Assembly (NCBI GenBank): GCA_036583965.1
Contig: JAZBQD010000009.1
Location: forward strand, 7,276,508-7,340,507
DNA length: 64,000 nucleotides
Source of the DNA: Prunella strophiata
Taxonomy: Eukaryota > Chordata > Aves > Passeriformes > Prunellidae
Reading direction: 5' to 3'
A model generated the notes under the pieces. The model had not been told where the DNA came from. It searched no databases and worked only from the letters and a program-made list of their open reading frames with translations. Position 1 is the stretch's first letter. Every line of letters starts with the position of its first letter. The position numbers and the translations under genes are program-made. This document shows, piece after piece, positions 24,321 through 36,900 of this stretch.

Positions 24321-25123
24321 GCTTCCCACAGCTCAGCCCCGCGTCCTGTCCAGGCTCTGCTGCAGCCAGGCACGGCAGCATCTCTGCACTGGGCTGGATG
24401 GGCACTCAGGCCTCTCTCCTGGAGCAGCCACGCTGCGAGCAGGTTCCCTGGCTGGGCAAACAGGTATTTAGCCCAGAGCAGCAATCTCAGAGGCTGGGGG
24501 GAGCACAGGGGCACAAGCACAAGATCCCCAACATGTGATGGCACAAGTGATGCTCTGCATTCCCTCCTCACCCCAACCTGACCTCATCCCAAGTCCTGGG
24601 TGTGCAGCATTATGCACTATAGTCCTTTGGCAGCTCCCACCCCGTGCCATGGAATATTCTGGGGGCTGTGGAGCTGTAGCAGGAGCATGGCTGGGCTCTG
24701 CATAGGATGGGGTGTTGTAGCCAGGCTGGGGACCACAGTGGGAACAGGGAGGGAGGCCTCAGCTGCGGGGCTTGCTGGTGCAGAGCAGGCAGGAGAGGGA
24801 AGCAGCTCTCCTCCAGGCTGCCAGTGCTCGCCTTTCAGAGCGCGTTTGGAGCGTCACAAACAATAAAGCATCAGCAAGGAGCCCTGGCAGCACAGCTGCC
24901 TGATGGCCCCGGCCCCATCACGCGCCCGAGGCCGCCCATTACGGAGCCTCACGCTCCCTGAATTGCATGTCTGCTATGATTTAACACTGCGAGACATGAA
25001 ACAAACACCGCAGGCAGGCAGGGCTGCCTGCACGGGCACGACCAGGCTCAGGGCAGCCTCCGCTCCCACGGGGCCCTGCACCCAGGGGCAGTGGTCCTCC
25101 AGGAGGCTTGGGCTTGCTTCCAC

Positions 25124-25220
25124 CCCTGGGTCACTGCAAAGGGCCAGGGGGACACACAGGATCTCTCCTTGCATCCCTGGGTCACTGCAAAGGGCCAGGG
25201 GGACACACAGGATCTCTCCT
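25124..25220. repeat. Tandem duplication, 51-base period, two copies
   Basis: A 46-base unit starting CCCTGGGTCACTGC at 25124-25169 is repeated at 25175-25220 without visible mismatch, separated by TGCAT. The near identity implies a recent duplication. Confidence 0.9.
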
Positions 25221-25559
25221 CTGGCACTCACCTTGTGCAGCTCCAAGACTGAAGCACAGACCAAATGCCATAAACAGCTGCTCAGTGTGGTGCCCTTGGC
25301 TAATTTAATTTAATTTAGGGATGCTGGTAGCTTTGTCCCATGGGTGCAAACTGCATGGCCCTTGGAGAAGCCAAATATTGCCCATTCCAGCTACCAAGCC
25401 CATCCTCACCCCAGTGAAGAGCCCAATGCTTTTAAATCCCCCAGAGAATGGATGGGAGCGCTTTCCTTTCAAGTTCTCTTTTTCATTAGACACCCTTCAG
25501 ATGTTTGCAATATTCTGCCACTGTTTCATTACCACTAAAGGCAGGTAACAATAAGTACA

Positions 25560-25880
25560 TGAAGGTATTTGGAGCCCATTGCTGTTAATGGAGGAGATCT
25601 GGCTGATGCTGAGTGGGACGGCAGCTATGAGTCACAGGCTGAGCCCAGTCTCAGGACATGGAAGGAGAGGGCATGTCTGCAGCTTGCTCTGTCTGACAGT
25701 GTACAATCTCCCCCACAGTAAATTATCTTGGATGTAACAGTGCTGTGACTGCACTTAATGCTGCAAACAAATTGTTCTACACCCCAGTTAATTAACACAG
25801 CATTAATCAGGCTGCTAACCATTAAACACAGCCTGGACCAACCTGGAGCTAAAAATACAGGTCTGAGTTTACCTTTGTGA
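25560..25880. promoter_or_regulatory. Candidate conserved non-coding element G
   Basis: An AT-rich, non-repetitive block with CAGTTAATTAACACAG, CATTAATCAGG and ACAGTAAATTATC lies 1.7-2.0 kb upstream of the USP28 start codon. Homeodomain/HNF1-like palindromes are visible. There is no coding frame. The regulatory role is inferred. Confidence 0.35.
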
Positions 25881-27221
25881 CAGGGACATTCCGAATTTTT
25901 ATGGTTAATAGTTTTTTTAAGGTAGGAAAATCCTGGGGACCCTTACCTAAGCAATGAAGTTTGGGTAGAGCACCATTTCCTCCGCAGTGCATGAGGGTCC
26001 CAGAGTGAAAATCATAGTGCCCAGCACTACCTCCCTATCTTACACTATTAATAGCCTGGCAGGCTCCCAAAATGAGTGGAATTTCTTACTTTGTTGCTTT
26101 TAAGGATCACTGGTTGTCTTGTTTTTCCTTTGCACATCAGGGAAATTGGCAAACACCAGCTTCCTCAGCTTTATCTTCTCTACACTGCTACCTCCTCCCT
26201 CTTGCCTCCCAAATTCCTCATCTGGAGTACCCGTGAGAACCAAGAAACTGAGACAATCTCAGAGCAGTGCACACTGAGGTCCCACACCTCTCCCAAAACA
26301 AAAGGCAAGGGATGGTCTGTGACTGCCCAGGACAAATCCAAGTGTGGGAGATGCCCACCCAGTGGGAAAAGGGCATTTTTGAGGGAGAATTGGCACCCAG
26401 GGTATGGCAGTGGCACCGTCTGACCCTACTATCCCCTTTCTCGTGCAGTGCCACAGCTCTGCTGGGAGTGCCAATGCCATCAGTGTGGCAGGAGCCTCAG
26501 TGCCCGGGGGGGACAATCCCAGGCTGACGATTGCAACTGACACATTCCTGATGATGCAGGAGGACAGTTTTCTGCCAGTTTCCCCCAGGAGAGCTGAGCC
26601 CCGCTGGCTTCTCAGGTGGAGCCAAGTTGCCCATGGCTGCACTGCTGACAGCGTGGGGTCTGCACACATACACCTGGATCCTGCACAGCCCCCGGGGCCC
26701 CTTGCTGGGACATCTCCATTTCAGTGTCGTTGTGTTAGAGAAAGGTAGAATCTGGGTTGTGCCGAGAACACAGAGCCCTTTGGCTCAGCAAATCTGAGAA
26801 ATGCCTATTTCCTGCTGATTCACCCAGGCCCAAAAAAGCATGGGTTTGGATGGAGCAGAAAGCAGGTGCCGGTCCCTCGTTGTTTTCAACCTTTTCCTCG
26901 CGTTTTTCCCCTGCGGTGCATCCATCCCCGGAGCATCCCGGTCCCCCCGTGCATCCTCCTTCAGCCGCGCTGCTCGCAGCCTCCCGCCGGGCAGCACAGG
27001 CGGACACGCGCCAGACGCAGGACCACAGCAGGGGACAGGGGTTTATTACAGTTGCAATTAAAAGAAAATCATTCACTTTTATCAGTATAGAGGGGCGCGG
27101 CCAGGGCAGAGCGCCGGCTGGGACCGGTGTTCCCGGCTGCTGGGGGGAAGACGGGAGAGAACGGGCTCGGCGGCCGGGGCGATGATCGGAGGCTTGTGGG
27201 GGGGAACACTGGGGGACACAT

Positions 27222-27482
27222 GGCCGGACGGCCGGACACACAGACGGGCACGGCCGGACACACACACACGGGCACGGCCGGACACACAGACGGGCACGGC
27301 CGGACACCCACACGGGCACGGCCAGACACCCACAAGGCGCTGTGCGGGACACACAGACGGGCACCGGCCGCACACCCCACACGGCAGGGCCCGCACACCC
27401 ACACGGGCACGGCCGCACACCCACACGGGCGCTGTGCGGGACACACAGACGGGCACGGCCGCACACCCACACGGGACACTGT
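27222..27482. repeat. GC-rich minisatellite just upstream of USP28
   Basis: An array of degenerate units built on GGCCGGACACACAGACGGGCAC and GGCCGCACACCCACACGGGCAC, about 20-22 bases each, spans some 260 bases. It ends about 100 bases before the USP28 start codon and falls in or beside the promoter CpG island. It creates long spurious Cys/Pro/Val-rich open frames on both strands, which are not genes. Confidence 0.85.
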
Positions 27483-27900
27483 GAGGGAACGACGGAAAAG
27501 GCGGGAGGCGGCGGCGGCGCGGCCGGAACCGGAGCGGCCGCGCGTGCGCCGTGCGGACGGCGCCCGCTGCCGGCGGCCCCATGACGGCCGAGCTGCGGGC
27601 CCGGGGCGGCGGCGGCGAGGTGAGACGGCGGGGCGAGACCACGGGGCCGGGCGGGGCCGGCGGGTGAGGCGGCGGGGGAGCGGCAGGGCGAGACCGCGGG
27701 GCCGCGAGGAGGGCGGCGGGCAGCGACCCCCGCGCGGGGCCGGGGCTGCGGCCGGACCGACCCTCCCACGGCGGCGGCCCCGCTGCGCCCCGAGCCCGCG
27801 GCCCGCGGCCGCTCGGGGCCGGTCCGCAGCGCTTCCCCGCTCCGCGCGCTCCCGGTGCCCCGTCCCGTCGGGCAGCGGTGCCGTCCGCGCGTGTTTCGTT
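27480..27900 (+). promoter_or_regulatory. USP28: USP28 CpG-island promoter region and first exon
   Basis: CpG density rises sharply around the USP28 start codon (27581) and continues into the first intron. An NRF1-like GCGCGTGCGCCGTGCGG is seen at about 27538-27554. There is no TATA box, as expected for a housekeeping promoter. The transcription start is not defined by the sequence. Confidence 0.6.
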
Positions 27901-30900
27901 GGGAATAACGGGCTCCGCGCGGCGCCGCGCGCGATGCGCCGGTACCACGGGAAAGGGCTCGGGCGGGCGCTCAGACACCCTCCTCCTCTGCAGGGAGCAG
28001 AAACGCGGGTTCCCTCCCCGCCGCTGAGCAGCATCTCCTGGGCCAAGTTAGCGAAAACTGTTGCTCCCAAACTTCCGAGCTCTGCCTAAATTGTCTCTGA
28101 AGGGACCCGGACCCGGACCCGGACGCGAGGCTGTGTCAGTTCTCAGGGGACTGAAGCCCAGACCATCCTGAATTGACACAGTGGTCTGCACTGTCCCGTA
28201 GCATCTCGGTGCTCTTAGGACCCAAGAGATGCGTTTCAGAGAGGTCAGAGTTACAGGGTGGGATGGGATGAGGGTATCAGCCCTTTGGTTGTGCGTTAGA
28301 AGTGGCATTAGTGCAGCAATCGTGCCACGGTCTTGCAGGGACCCGGGATGGTGACCAGACAGTGCCCACTGTGTGCATCTTGCACACATTAATGAGGGAC
28401 GAGGTTGCTGCCTGCTGCTTCTTGTTGTGACGGATATTGGTTTGTGAAAGCCTTGGCCAGGAACGTGGGCTTTGTTCCTGCTGCCACCTGTGGGTTTCCA
28501 GTCCTCTCCATATCCATTCTCCCCCACGATAAAAAGTGTGGCTGAGGAGCAGAGGCTGAAGGCCAAGGCTCTGTGTGCCTCTTCTGTGCTGCAACCTTCC
28601 TCCTCCTTGCGTGCGGTTATTTCTGGAAGCCCCTTCAACTCTTGCACTGCATTTGCTCCTTTCCGTGTTCAGTTTCTCATCAAAACAAACTTCTGAGGGT
28701 GGTGAGTCACCTCGGAGCAGGGAAAACAGCAAAACCTTTTTATTCCATCATTCCTGGCTGACCTTGTAATTTTATCTCTAGTACCCTCCTTCCTGTCAGC
28801 TTCTTGGTTTTGTACTCATCTCTTGTTGCTGTAATTTAATACTAATAGGATTTGGGTTTGGGTTGTTATTTTTCCAGCAGGTAGGGCTTTGGTTCAGTTT
28901 GGGTTTGCAAGTGCAGGGTGTGTTAGCAGTGGCAGCACACTGGTGTTAATTACCAGCTACAGAGCTTGTTTTACAGCCCCATGGCGTGTAACTTCAGAAA
29001 GCAATAACCAGACTAGTTATGGCAACAAAACCACGCACACTCCCCAAAATCTTAACAAATTGGTTGCACAAAGAGTGGTTCCTGGTGGCTTTTGTGGGCT
29101 GCCAGGCAGCCATAACCCTCTCAAAAGTGGTACAGGATAAGCTCTCTGCTGTTAGCACAAACCTTTCCTCAAAGGCTGAATAAAAGCATGCAGAAATCAT
29201 TGAAATATTAAATGGTAACTTAGAGCAGAGGATCAGTAATTGGCTTTTATGCTTACAGCAGCCTTTGTGAGTTCTCTGTTTGCTGGTGCAGAAAAACCCC
29301 AGAAAATCATGCCCTGTCCTGCCTCAGGTTTCGTTATTATAATGCAGTGTATTAGCAGGGGTGTTTGTGGGGTTTTTTCTCCACTGGAAAAATCTGCCCT
29401 GCGGCGTAAGGTGGGGTCAGCCGACATGCACGGCACGCGCTAAGGCAGCAAAATTAGCAACATGATTTAAGTGGTTTGCCTTTGTGAGACTGTGCCTGCC
29501 CCGAGCCTCTCAGCCCTGGCTCCTCATCAGGCAGCTCCTCCTGGGGCTTCTGAGGTGTTCAGGGTGTCTTGGTTTTTTCTCAGGATAAAAAGAGTACGTG
29601 AGACGAGTTGAGGGGGGTTGCACAGACATATGTGCTCTTTCTTGTAAAAGTTGAGCAAAAGTAGTGTTTTAAATGGAACTACCATTAATAACTTAACAAG
29701 AGAATTGCCACCAAAATAGGAGTTTTTTGTTTGAATAGCTGACACAGGTGTGTGCTGTCTTCGTCCATGACCAGTATGGGTGGGGGGCTCAAAAAAGTAG
29801 TTGACTCATTACTCACTGGGTGGAACTTGTGCTCCAGTGGCCTGGAAGTATCTTAATTTTTTTTCTCAATGGTGAGAGCAAGTAGAAACTTGAGTTCATT
29901 TGCCTGCAGCTTTGCTGGTTAAGATTAATTAAAAGTATGATCTGAAGGAACTGGGATTGATTGGGCTGTGGTGACTGCAGGATCCTCTACAGCCTCTGTA
30001 AATCAGGATACATGACACAGACCCAGCAGTTGTTCCTGCTGTAATGTTTTTCCCATACCACATGCAATGCCAGCGTTGTGGAGCTTCATCTCAGTTGTCA
30101 CCCAGACGGAGCCGTTGGCAGCAGCATCAGCTGAACTGCAGCCACGAACAGGGGTGGTGGGACCACAGTGCTGGGAGGCTCCTTGTGGAGAGGTGCCTCT
30201 CCTAGTAGTCATTGACTGAGGCTATTTGTGCTTGCCATGTGCAATGACCACCCTGTGGTAAGCCTAGGCTGCAAAGATTTTATAAGTCTGGTAAAGAGAG
30301 TTTCTGTAATCATTTGTTTTAAGTAGCTGAACCAACCATAGCATGGGGCCTTGAGCAGTGAGTGTCTCACCAGACCTCAAGTGGTCTGTGTGGAGTGGGA
30401 AGGAGGAGCAATAACAGGCTCCTGGGCCCTTGCTCTGACACCTTATTGTCAGTAAGAAGTGACATGCACAAATGGCATGTGCCACCACACTGAAAATAGC
30501 TCCTGACAGTGCCCTGGGAGCAGGCGACCGCCTTATATGTCCTGCTGCACATGCCACTGCCTCGGGGGGTGGGGGAGCCCCTTCCCACCACAGGTGCTGC
30601 ACATCCCACAGCCAGCAGTGAGGGTAGCCTGTCCTCCCAGGCCTGCCTGCATTCTCCTGAGGATATGAGAGGTTGAATGTTAGTCTGTGAATTTTGCAGG
30701 GAAAAAACTTGAGTGCGATGTTCAAGCTGATGTTGTTGTTTGCATTAAGCAAGTGTGACTGGGCTTGAGTGTCAGTCTGTCAGCAGAAAGGAAGGAAAGA
30801 AGCAGTGCTGTGCTGGGCACTCATCAAGCCTTGCAGAAACAGCTTGATGTCCATCCTGGTCACCTTTTCACATAAGCTTTCTTTATTTCTTGCACATAGG

Positions 30901-33900
30901 ATTGCCAGGTGCTCTTAAATCAGATGAAAGAGATCACAGGAATTCAGGATTCAGCGTTCCTGCTTGCCGCTCTAAAGGTTTGTGTATATTGCCATTGTTG
31001 TGGGGAAAGAGAGCTCTGATTTTGTCCAAAAAGTCAGGCAAGTTCAGGCTCCTGCCCAAGATAGCACACAGGTGTTTGCTGGTGTGTTTGTCAGCTGATG
31101 ATGAGCTGCTCCTTGTTAGAGTGGTCCATGTGTGGCTTGTGAGAGCGATACAGGATCAGCCTGGATGCATGAGAGGCAGCAGGTGAATCCTTTGCTGTTC
31201 TCCTCACTGGTGCTTCGCTTTCCCCTGTCATTCCACCAGGCTGCTGATGGAGATCTCATGGAAGCAGTCACCTTCCTGACAGAGGACCCTGCTCCGGAGC
31301 CAGTGCAGAACCCAGCTGCTGCAGAGCCATCCTCCTGGGAAGGGAGTGCAGTGGGCAAACAGCTCCCACAGGGTAAGCTCCACCTCTGCTCACCACTACA
31401 GCTTCATGTGTTTGTGTGAGCTCAGAGGGGAAGTATTCATCCTCCCTGCTTCTGCCAGAGGTACATCCCTCTAGCTTCTGTTCTGGTGCATATTTTGCCG
31501 TACTGATCAGGTAGTACTGTGTAATAATGTTTGGAGGTGACACATCACAGTTAAAAAGCTGGTGTTCCTGTCTCATTATTTCAAGAGTTCTGAACTGGTT
31601 CCTTAAGCTCTGAATTTGGCTGTAGGGAAATCTGGGTAGTGCACAGCTGCATCCCTGTTCTCCTCATCCAGCTCACTCAGTGGCTCCTAGGTTGCCTGGC
31701 ATGATCTGAATAGGGATTTCTGTTTAAAACCTGAGCTAGAAAATTTTGCTTGTATTGATTGAAGAGCCTTATTTGTGAAGTATGATGTTTTCTAGAATTT
31801 CCTCTTAAAGAGAATGTTTTCTGCTGCTGGTGGAAAACTGATCAGAATGCTGCCTCTACTTCTAGATGTTGCTGCTGCACCTACCCCTCACAACCAAGAC
31901 AACCTCCGCACAGCCAACACAGTCAGACCACTGGAATCACCAAAAGCTCCAGCTGCAGAAAGGGATGCAGCTGAAAGGTCAGTGGAGCTGTGAATGGCCC
32001 CCCCACTTTGGTTTTCCCAGATATCATAAGTGGCTTCTGAAGCTGGTAACTGTGGAACTACCATGGATCACCTGCCAGGTGGACACCTACTGGCTGGAGG
32101 GGAGTTTGATTCCATTGCTCTTGTGAATCTGTGGGAGATGTTTTACAGCACAGTGTTTATCTCTTGTGACAGACCACAGGACGCCCATTCTGCTGAGAAC
32201 AAAAACCGCTCCAAAAGGAAACGCTGTGAAGTCTGGGGAGAGAACCCCAAGCAGAATGACTGGAGAAGAGCAGGCGACTGGCCTGTTGGAATGAAAAATA
32301 TAGGAAATACGTGTTGGTTTAGTGCTGTTATACAGGTAATCAGCAAAAAAGTTCTCTTTTTCTATTATCAAACTTGCTATGGCCTTGGAGTCAGAATGTT
32401 TCTCAGTTAGAAGTAAACATGCAGCATTTCTGTGAGGGAGTCATCGTACTGCAGATGAGTGAACGTGACCCTGCTCAAACACAGAAACTTCTGGGTTTAT
32501 ATGATGTGACTGTGATGTGTTCTGGGCCTGTACAGAAAGAACCAAAGAACAGTTAAATAGGCTTTACTTAAAAATAGCTACAGATACAGGAGAATCTGTG
32601 TGTCTGTATGCAGGGAGTTGTGCAGCGATGGCCAAGTGCCTGCTGAAATGATAGAAGCTTGCCTGGCAAAGTGAACTGATAATTTAATTTTACTGCAGTT
32701 ATTGTTGGCTCGATAACACATGGTGTATCATATTTCAGTTAATGGAATACACTGGCATAGATGCTTGGACAAATAAACAACTAGGCAGCATATGTTATTA
32801 GTAATGACCTGAAGAAGAGACAATAGTAAGTGGAACTGAGCAGATTTGTCTCTCCTAACCATTTCACATCAGCAGAGAGATGTTAATCATTTGTCTTCAG
32901 CTCTGAGAGGAAGTAAGAAAGCTGCAAATGGGTTCTTCTCACCATGGCTTGGATGCTTTTCTGAGCCTGCCTGTGCAGAATAGAATGATTTTCCTAAAAG
33001 ATTTATATCTATCCTAGAAATGGCAGGATGAGATTTCATCCTTGGGTGGGTACAAACATGCTGATGATCTCAAAGGTCTGTTCCAGCCTAGTTAATTCCA
33101 CGATTCTGGTTCTGTGCTGGTCCAGCAAGGGGCTGCTCACATTGTAAACGTGCACTCAGTAACATGGGACCATTGTGAATTTCGCAAAAGAAACCTGTCA
33201 AGTCAGAGTGAAAACAGGACATCAGACTGCAGTGAGTCCAATTCTTTGCAGGTGCTGACTGAGCTTTACCTCTCCTCTCCTTTCAGTCTCTGTTTCAGTT
33301 GCCAGAATTCCGGAGGCTGGTCCTTGGGTACTCCCTCCCACAAAATGTGCTTGAAAGTTGTCGTAGTCACACTGTAAGTTTTGATTCAGTGATACTGTCA
33401 AGTTTCCCTCTTATGTGGTGTAGCATTCTCTCTTTCTCTAACCAGTTTAATTTGGGGCCATCTGAGACCTGTGGCTTTAAAATCATCTGGCTATGTTTAA
33501 GATGAATTTAGGAAATTCTGAAAGACAGAATCAGGATAGGAAAAAAAAGGGCTGCTTCTTACACCTCTATCCTCTAGAGCCTTTAACTGCTGTGTGGGGA
33601 GATGTTTTTCCTATAAAACTTCTTTGGCACTCCAGATTACTTGTTGGTTTGCATGCATGGTAGAAGAACTGGTATTTGAGCCAGTGTGCAGCTGGTTGGG
33701 TACCTTTTACAATATGTCCATGTGGTGTTTGGTAGCACTAAGTTTTAAGATGATGCTTTTTAGAGCTGCAGGAAGGCTTTAACTTTTCTTCTTTTCGCAA
33801 TGCAGGGAAAAAGAAATATTGCATTCATGCAAGAACTTCAGTGTCTGTTTGCATTAATGCTGGGGACATGGCGTAAGTTTGTAGACCCTTCTGCAGCACT

Positions 33901-36900
33901 GGAGCTCTTGAGGGACGTGTTTAGATCAGCTGAACAACCCCAGGTAAAACCACCTTGAAAAGCCTTTTGCTCTCTTCAAACCAGCAGTCACAGCCACAGC
34001 AACCCCATTTTGCCTCATCCTGCTGGTGCTTTCAGAGGCCTTTTCCCATGTTTGTCAGCCGAAAAGCAGCTGTCCCTGTGTCATTAGAGCAGAATGTACA
34101 TGTGTGCTAATTAACCAGCCAGCGTAGCATGGCACTACCCGGTGCCATCTGCATAGTCGGGGAGCGATCACGATAATTTCCTCTGATCTAGTGTTCAGAT
34201 AAGCGGAGTTCATTATCAGCCTAAACCAGCACAGCACTTCAGTCTCGTGCAGCTCAGCTGAGTGGGTACAGCAGTACCAGTCTGGTTGTGTTCACTGTTC
34301 AGCAGACTGGGGGAACACTTTCTGGTGGGTGTCACGATTGACTCTCTGCTTTCATCTCTCTTCTAGCAAGATGTGAGTGAATTTACGCACAAACTACTGG
34401 ACTGGCTGGAGGATGCATTCCAGCTCACTGTGAATGCCACGTGAGTTCTGTGTGGTCTCGGGAGTTTGACCCAAGGAGGGTTTTAATAAGTTGGAGGACT
34501 TTATGTGAAAATTTTGAGCAAACGAGTGTTCTTTGTTTCCTGTGGATGAGGCGTACTTAGCTTGAAATGTTGTGTCCTGTTGGTGAGTGTGGGACTTCAC
34601 TCACCTGATATGGCCTGCAGAGTAAATGAGCTTTGAGGGAGCTCAGCAGCCCTGGTGAACAGAAAAGCTGTGGTAGTTTGAAACTTCCTTTCAGAAGCTG
34701 GCACCTTAACCTTTTTTTTTCCACTCTAGCCAGTGTAAGTGTTATCATGTGCTTTGGAACATGAAAATTAATGAGACGCTTCCTCTTTAGTGCTTGGATA
34801 GAAAAATGTACTTTTGCCTGTAGGCCCCCAAGCCGAGGCTTAGATTATGACTTGGGGTTCTTTTGCAGCCTCCAGCTGCAAATGAAAGTGTGCTTTTGCT
34901 CTCTGAAACAGGAGCCTTGGGGACAAATCTGAAAACCCAATGGTGCAGCTCTTCTACGGAACTTTCCTGACTGAGGGTGTCCATGAGGGTGAGTTAAGGC
35001 TTTAGTAGATTCAACTTTTTAACTCCTTTGAGTGTTTTGGAGTTAACCAGAATTTTTTGTTCTCTTGAGTTAGTTCATGGTTTCTGTATGGTTTCCATCA
35101 TCCAGGCAACACTTTTTCCAAGATTGAGACCTTTGGTCAGTATCCCCTTCAGGTAAATGGTTACCGGAACTTGAATGAGTGCTTGGAAGGAGCCATGGTG
35201 GAGGGAGAGATGGATGAGGCAACAGCATCTCAGTCAGTGAAGTATGGACAGGAGGTTAGTTTGACCTTTTTTTGTTGAGCCTTTGGTTGCCTGCTGCAGA
35301 AAAGTGCAGCACACACAGTGCAGGGCAACTCTGATAACTTTAAATGGCAACTGTGAGTGTTCTCTAAGAATTGAATACAGAACATTTTCTGGATACCTGG
35401 AATCCCGTGTAAATGTGTTAGTGTTAGGTGTTCAGACACTAAGTGTGGTTAGACACTAAGTCTTTGCTGATTTATAAAGATGAGATGTCCTATGTAACCA
35501 GTTCAGAGACTTTATTTTAAATTGCAAAGGTCAATGTCTGCCTCTGAGTCAAGTGTGATCAAGTCTCTCTCTTTCTGTTGAAGCCTACCTGTACCTCAGT
35601 AGGGGGAGACCTACTGCCTCCATATTTTCAGAGGGTAAAAGTACAGTGCTTAACTCCATGGTATGCCATTTAGAATTTGTCTCTTTCTCCCTATTATATT
35701 GTGTATGGTTTGGGGTTTTTCTTCTTGCTTTCGCTCTTACTTTCTGACTGTGATGATTTTATTTCTTTTTTTTTTTTAATCTCATTAATCACAAACCAAT
35801 CATAAAAAACTTAGTTGCAGCAAGGTGAAGAAGCACCGTTGCATTCAGCATCCTCTTTGTGTAAGTGCAGCAAAAGTTAGCTTGGAGAAAGGCTGGGAAA
35901 CAGCTTTGGCAAAGGTATCTGGTGTAGGCAGGGCAGGGAAGAGTATTTCAGTTCTATAAGAATGTCTGAAAATTGTGTTGCTGTGGTTTAAACTAGCAAA
36001 GGAGAAACAAAGTATTGAGCAGGGGAGCCCTGTTCTGACTCTGAACTCAAATGTTTGTCCTGGGCTTTCCTGGTTCCTGCCTGAAGCAGTTCAGGTGCAT
36101 TTACAGGGGATGTGGGTGTAGCTGATGTTGGCTGGCACTGGAGACAAAGGCACGTTGGAGCTCATCAGGCAGGTTCATTGCAATCCAAGGTTTTTTAGTT
36201 CCTCAAAATTCTTTCCCAAAATCAAGGGAAATTTGACCCATCATGGAGCTGTTTTAATTCTTCTGTCTGCACAGATAGGAGGAAAAGGCTCTGCTTTAAT
36301 TTCTGAGGAGCCTTACTGGGAAAACTGTGCATCTTAGTTTCACTTCCTAGGATGTGGTGGGTAAAGGGTGGCATGATAGGGGACATAGGGAATAAGGTGA
36401 TTTTGTCTTTTGAGCACCTAGACAAGTGCACTGAAAGTCAAAGCAGCAGTGGAATTAACAGAAACTTTTCCCAGACTGTGGGAGCATAAATCATTCCTCC
36501 TTTGTGGTTATGGGCTGCTTCTTAGGAAGCTCTGGTGTGGGGGAGTTTTGTTGCTGCAGCACCTCTGACATGAATCCCACAAAGGACAACAAGCTTAGTG
36601 TGCTCATCCTGAATCCAGAGGGAAGTGGGTGGTGCCAAGCTAAAATAGGTAAAGGAAGTTTCTGGCAGTGGATGCTGGAAGTTGTTGTGGATCCAGGAAG
36701 AGCAAGAGGAAGTGTAAATTCAGCTGAGAGTTTTTCTTTCAGCGTAACTCTTTGAAATAGGGTATGAGGCTACAGAAAGTAGCTGGGGGATCTTCTCTAA
36801 ATCCCCTAAATCAAGTAGCTTGCTAGCAGACTGAGAGAGAATAAGGATTCTGGTGCTGTAGGAGGACTCCTGGTTTCTTCATCACTGCATGTGATCTACC

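Larger units (their letters stand above)
22648..27480. other. Intergenic between HTR3A and USP28 5' ends; no HTR3B
   Basis: HTR3A and USP28 are head to head with about 4.9 kb between start codons. No Cys-loop receptor exon (Cys loop, M2 or M4 motif) was found on either strand, so the HTR3B expected here from the human order is missing. AT-rich blocks at 24040-24320 and 25560-25880 look like regulatory or conserved non-coding sequence. A 51-base tandem duplication lies at 25124-25220. Nothing else supportable is seen. Confidence 0.55.

Noticed and set aside
26735..28070. Long minus-strand open frames (about 300-344 codons) with repeated Cys-Val-Arg-Pro-Cys patterns over the USP28 promoter
   Set aside because: They come from the GC-rich minisatellite at 27222-27482 and CpG-island sequence. 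They have no domain, splice or family support and overlap the real USP28 first exon.
31866..31977. USP28 exon 4 as a mis-called exon rather than a motif loss
   Set aside because: Its acceptor and donor, both codon phases, the LESPK match and the in-frame join to [13 protein letters not shown] all support it as the true homologous exon.
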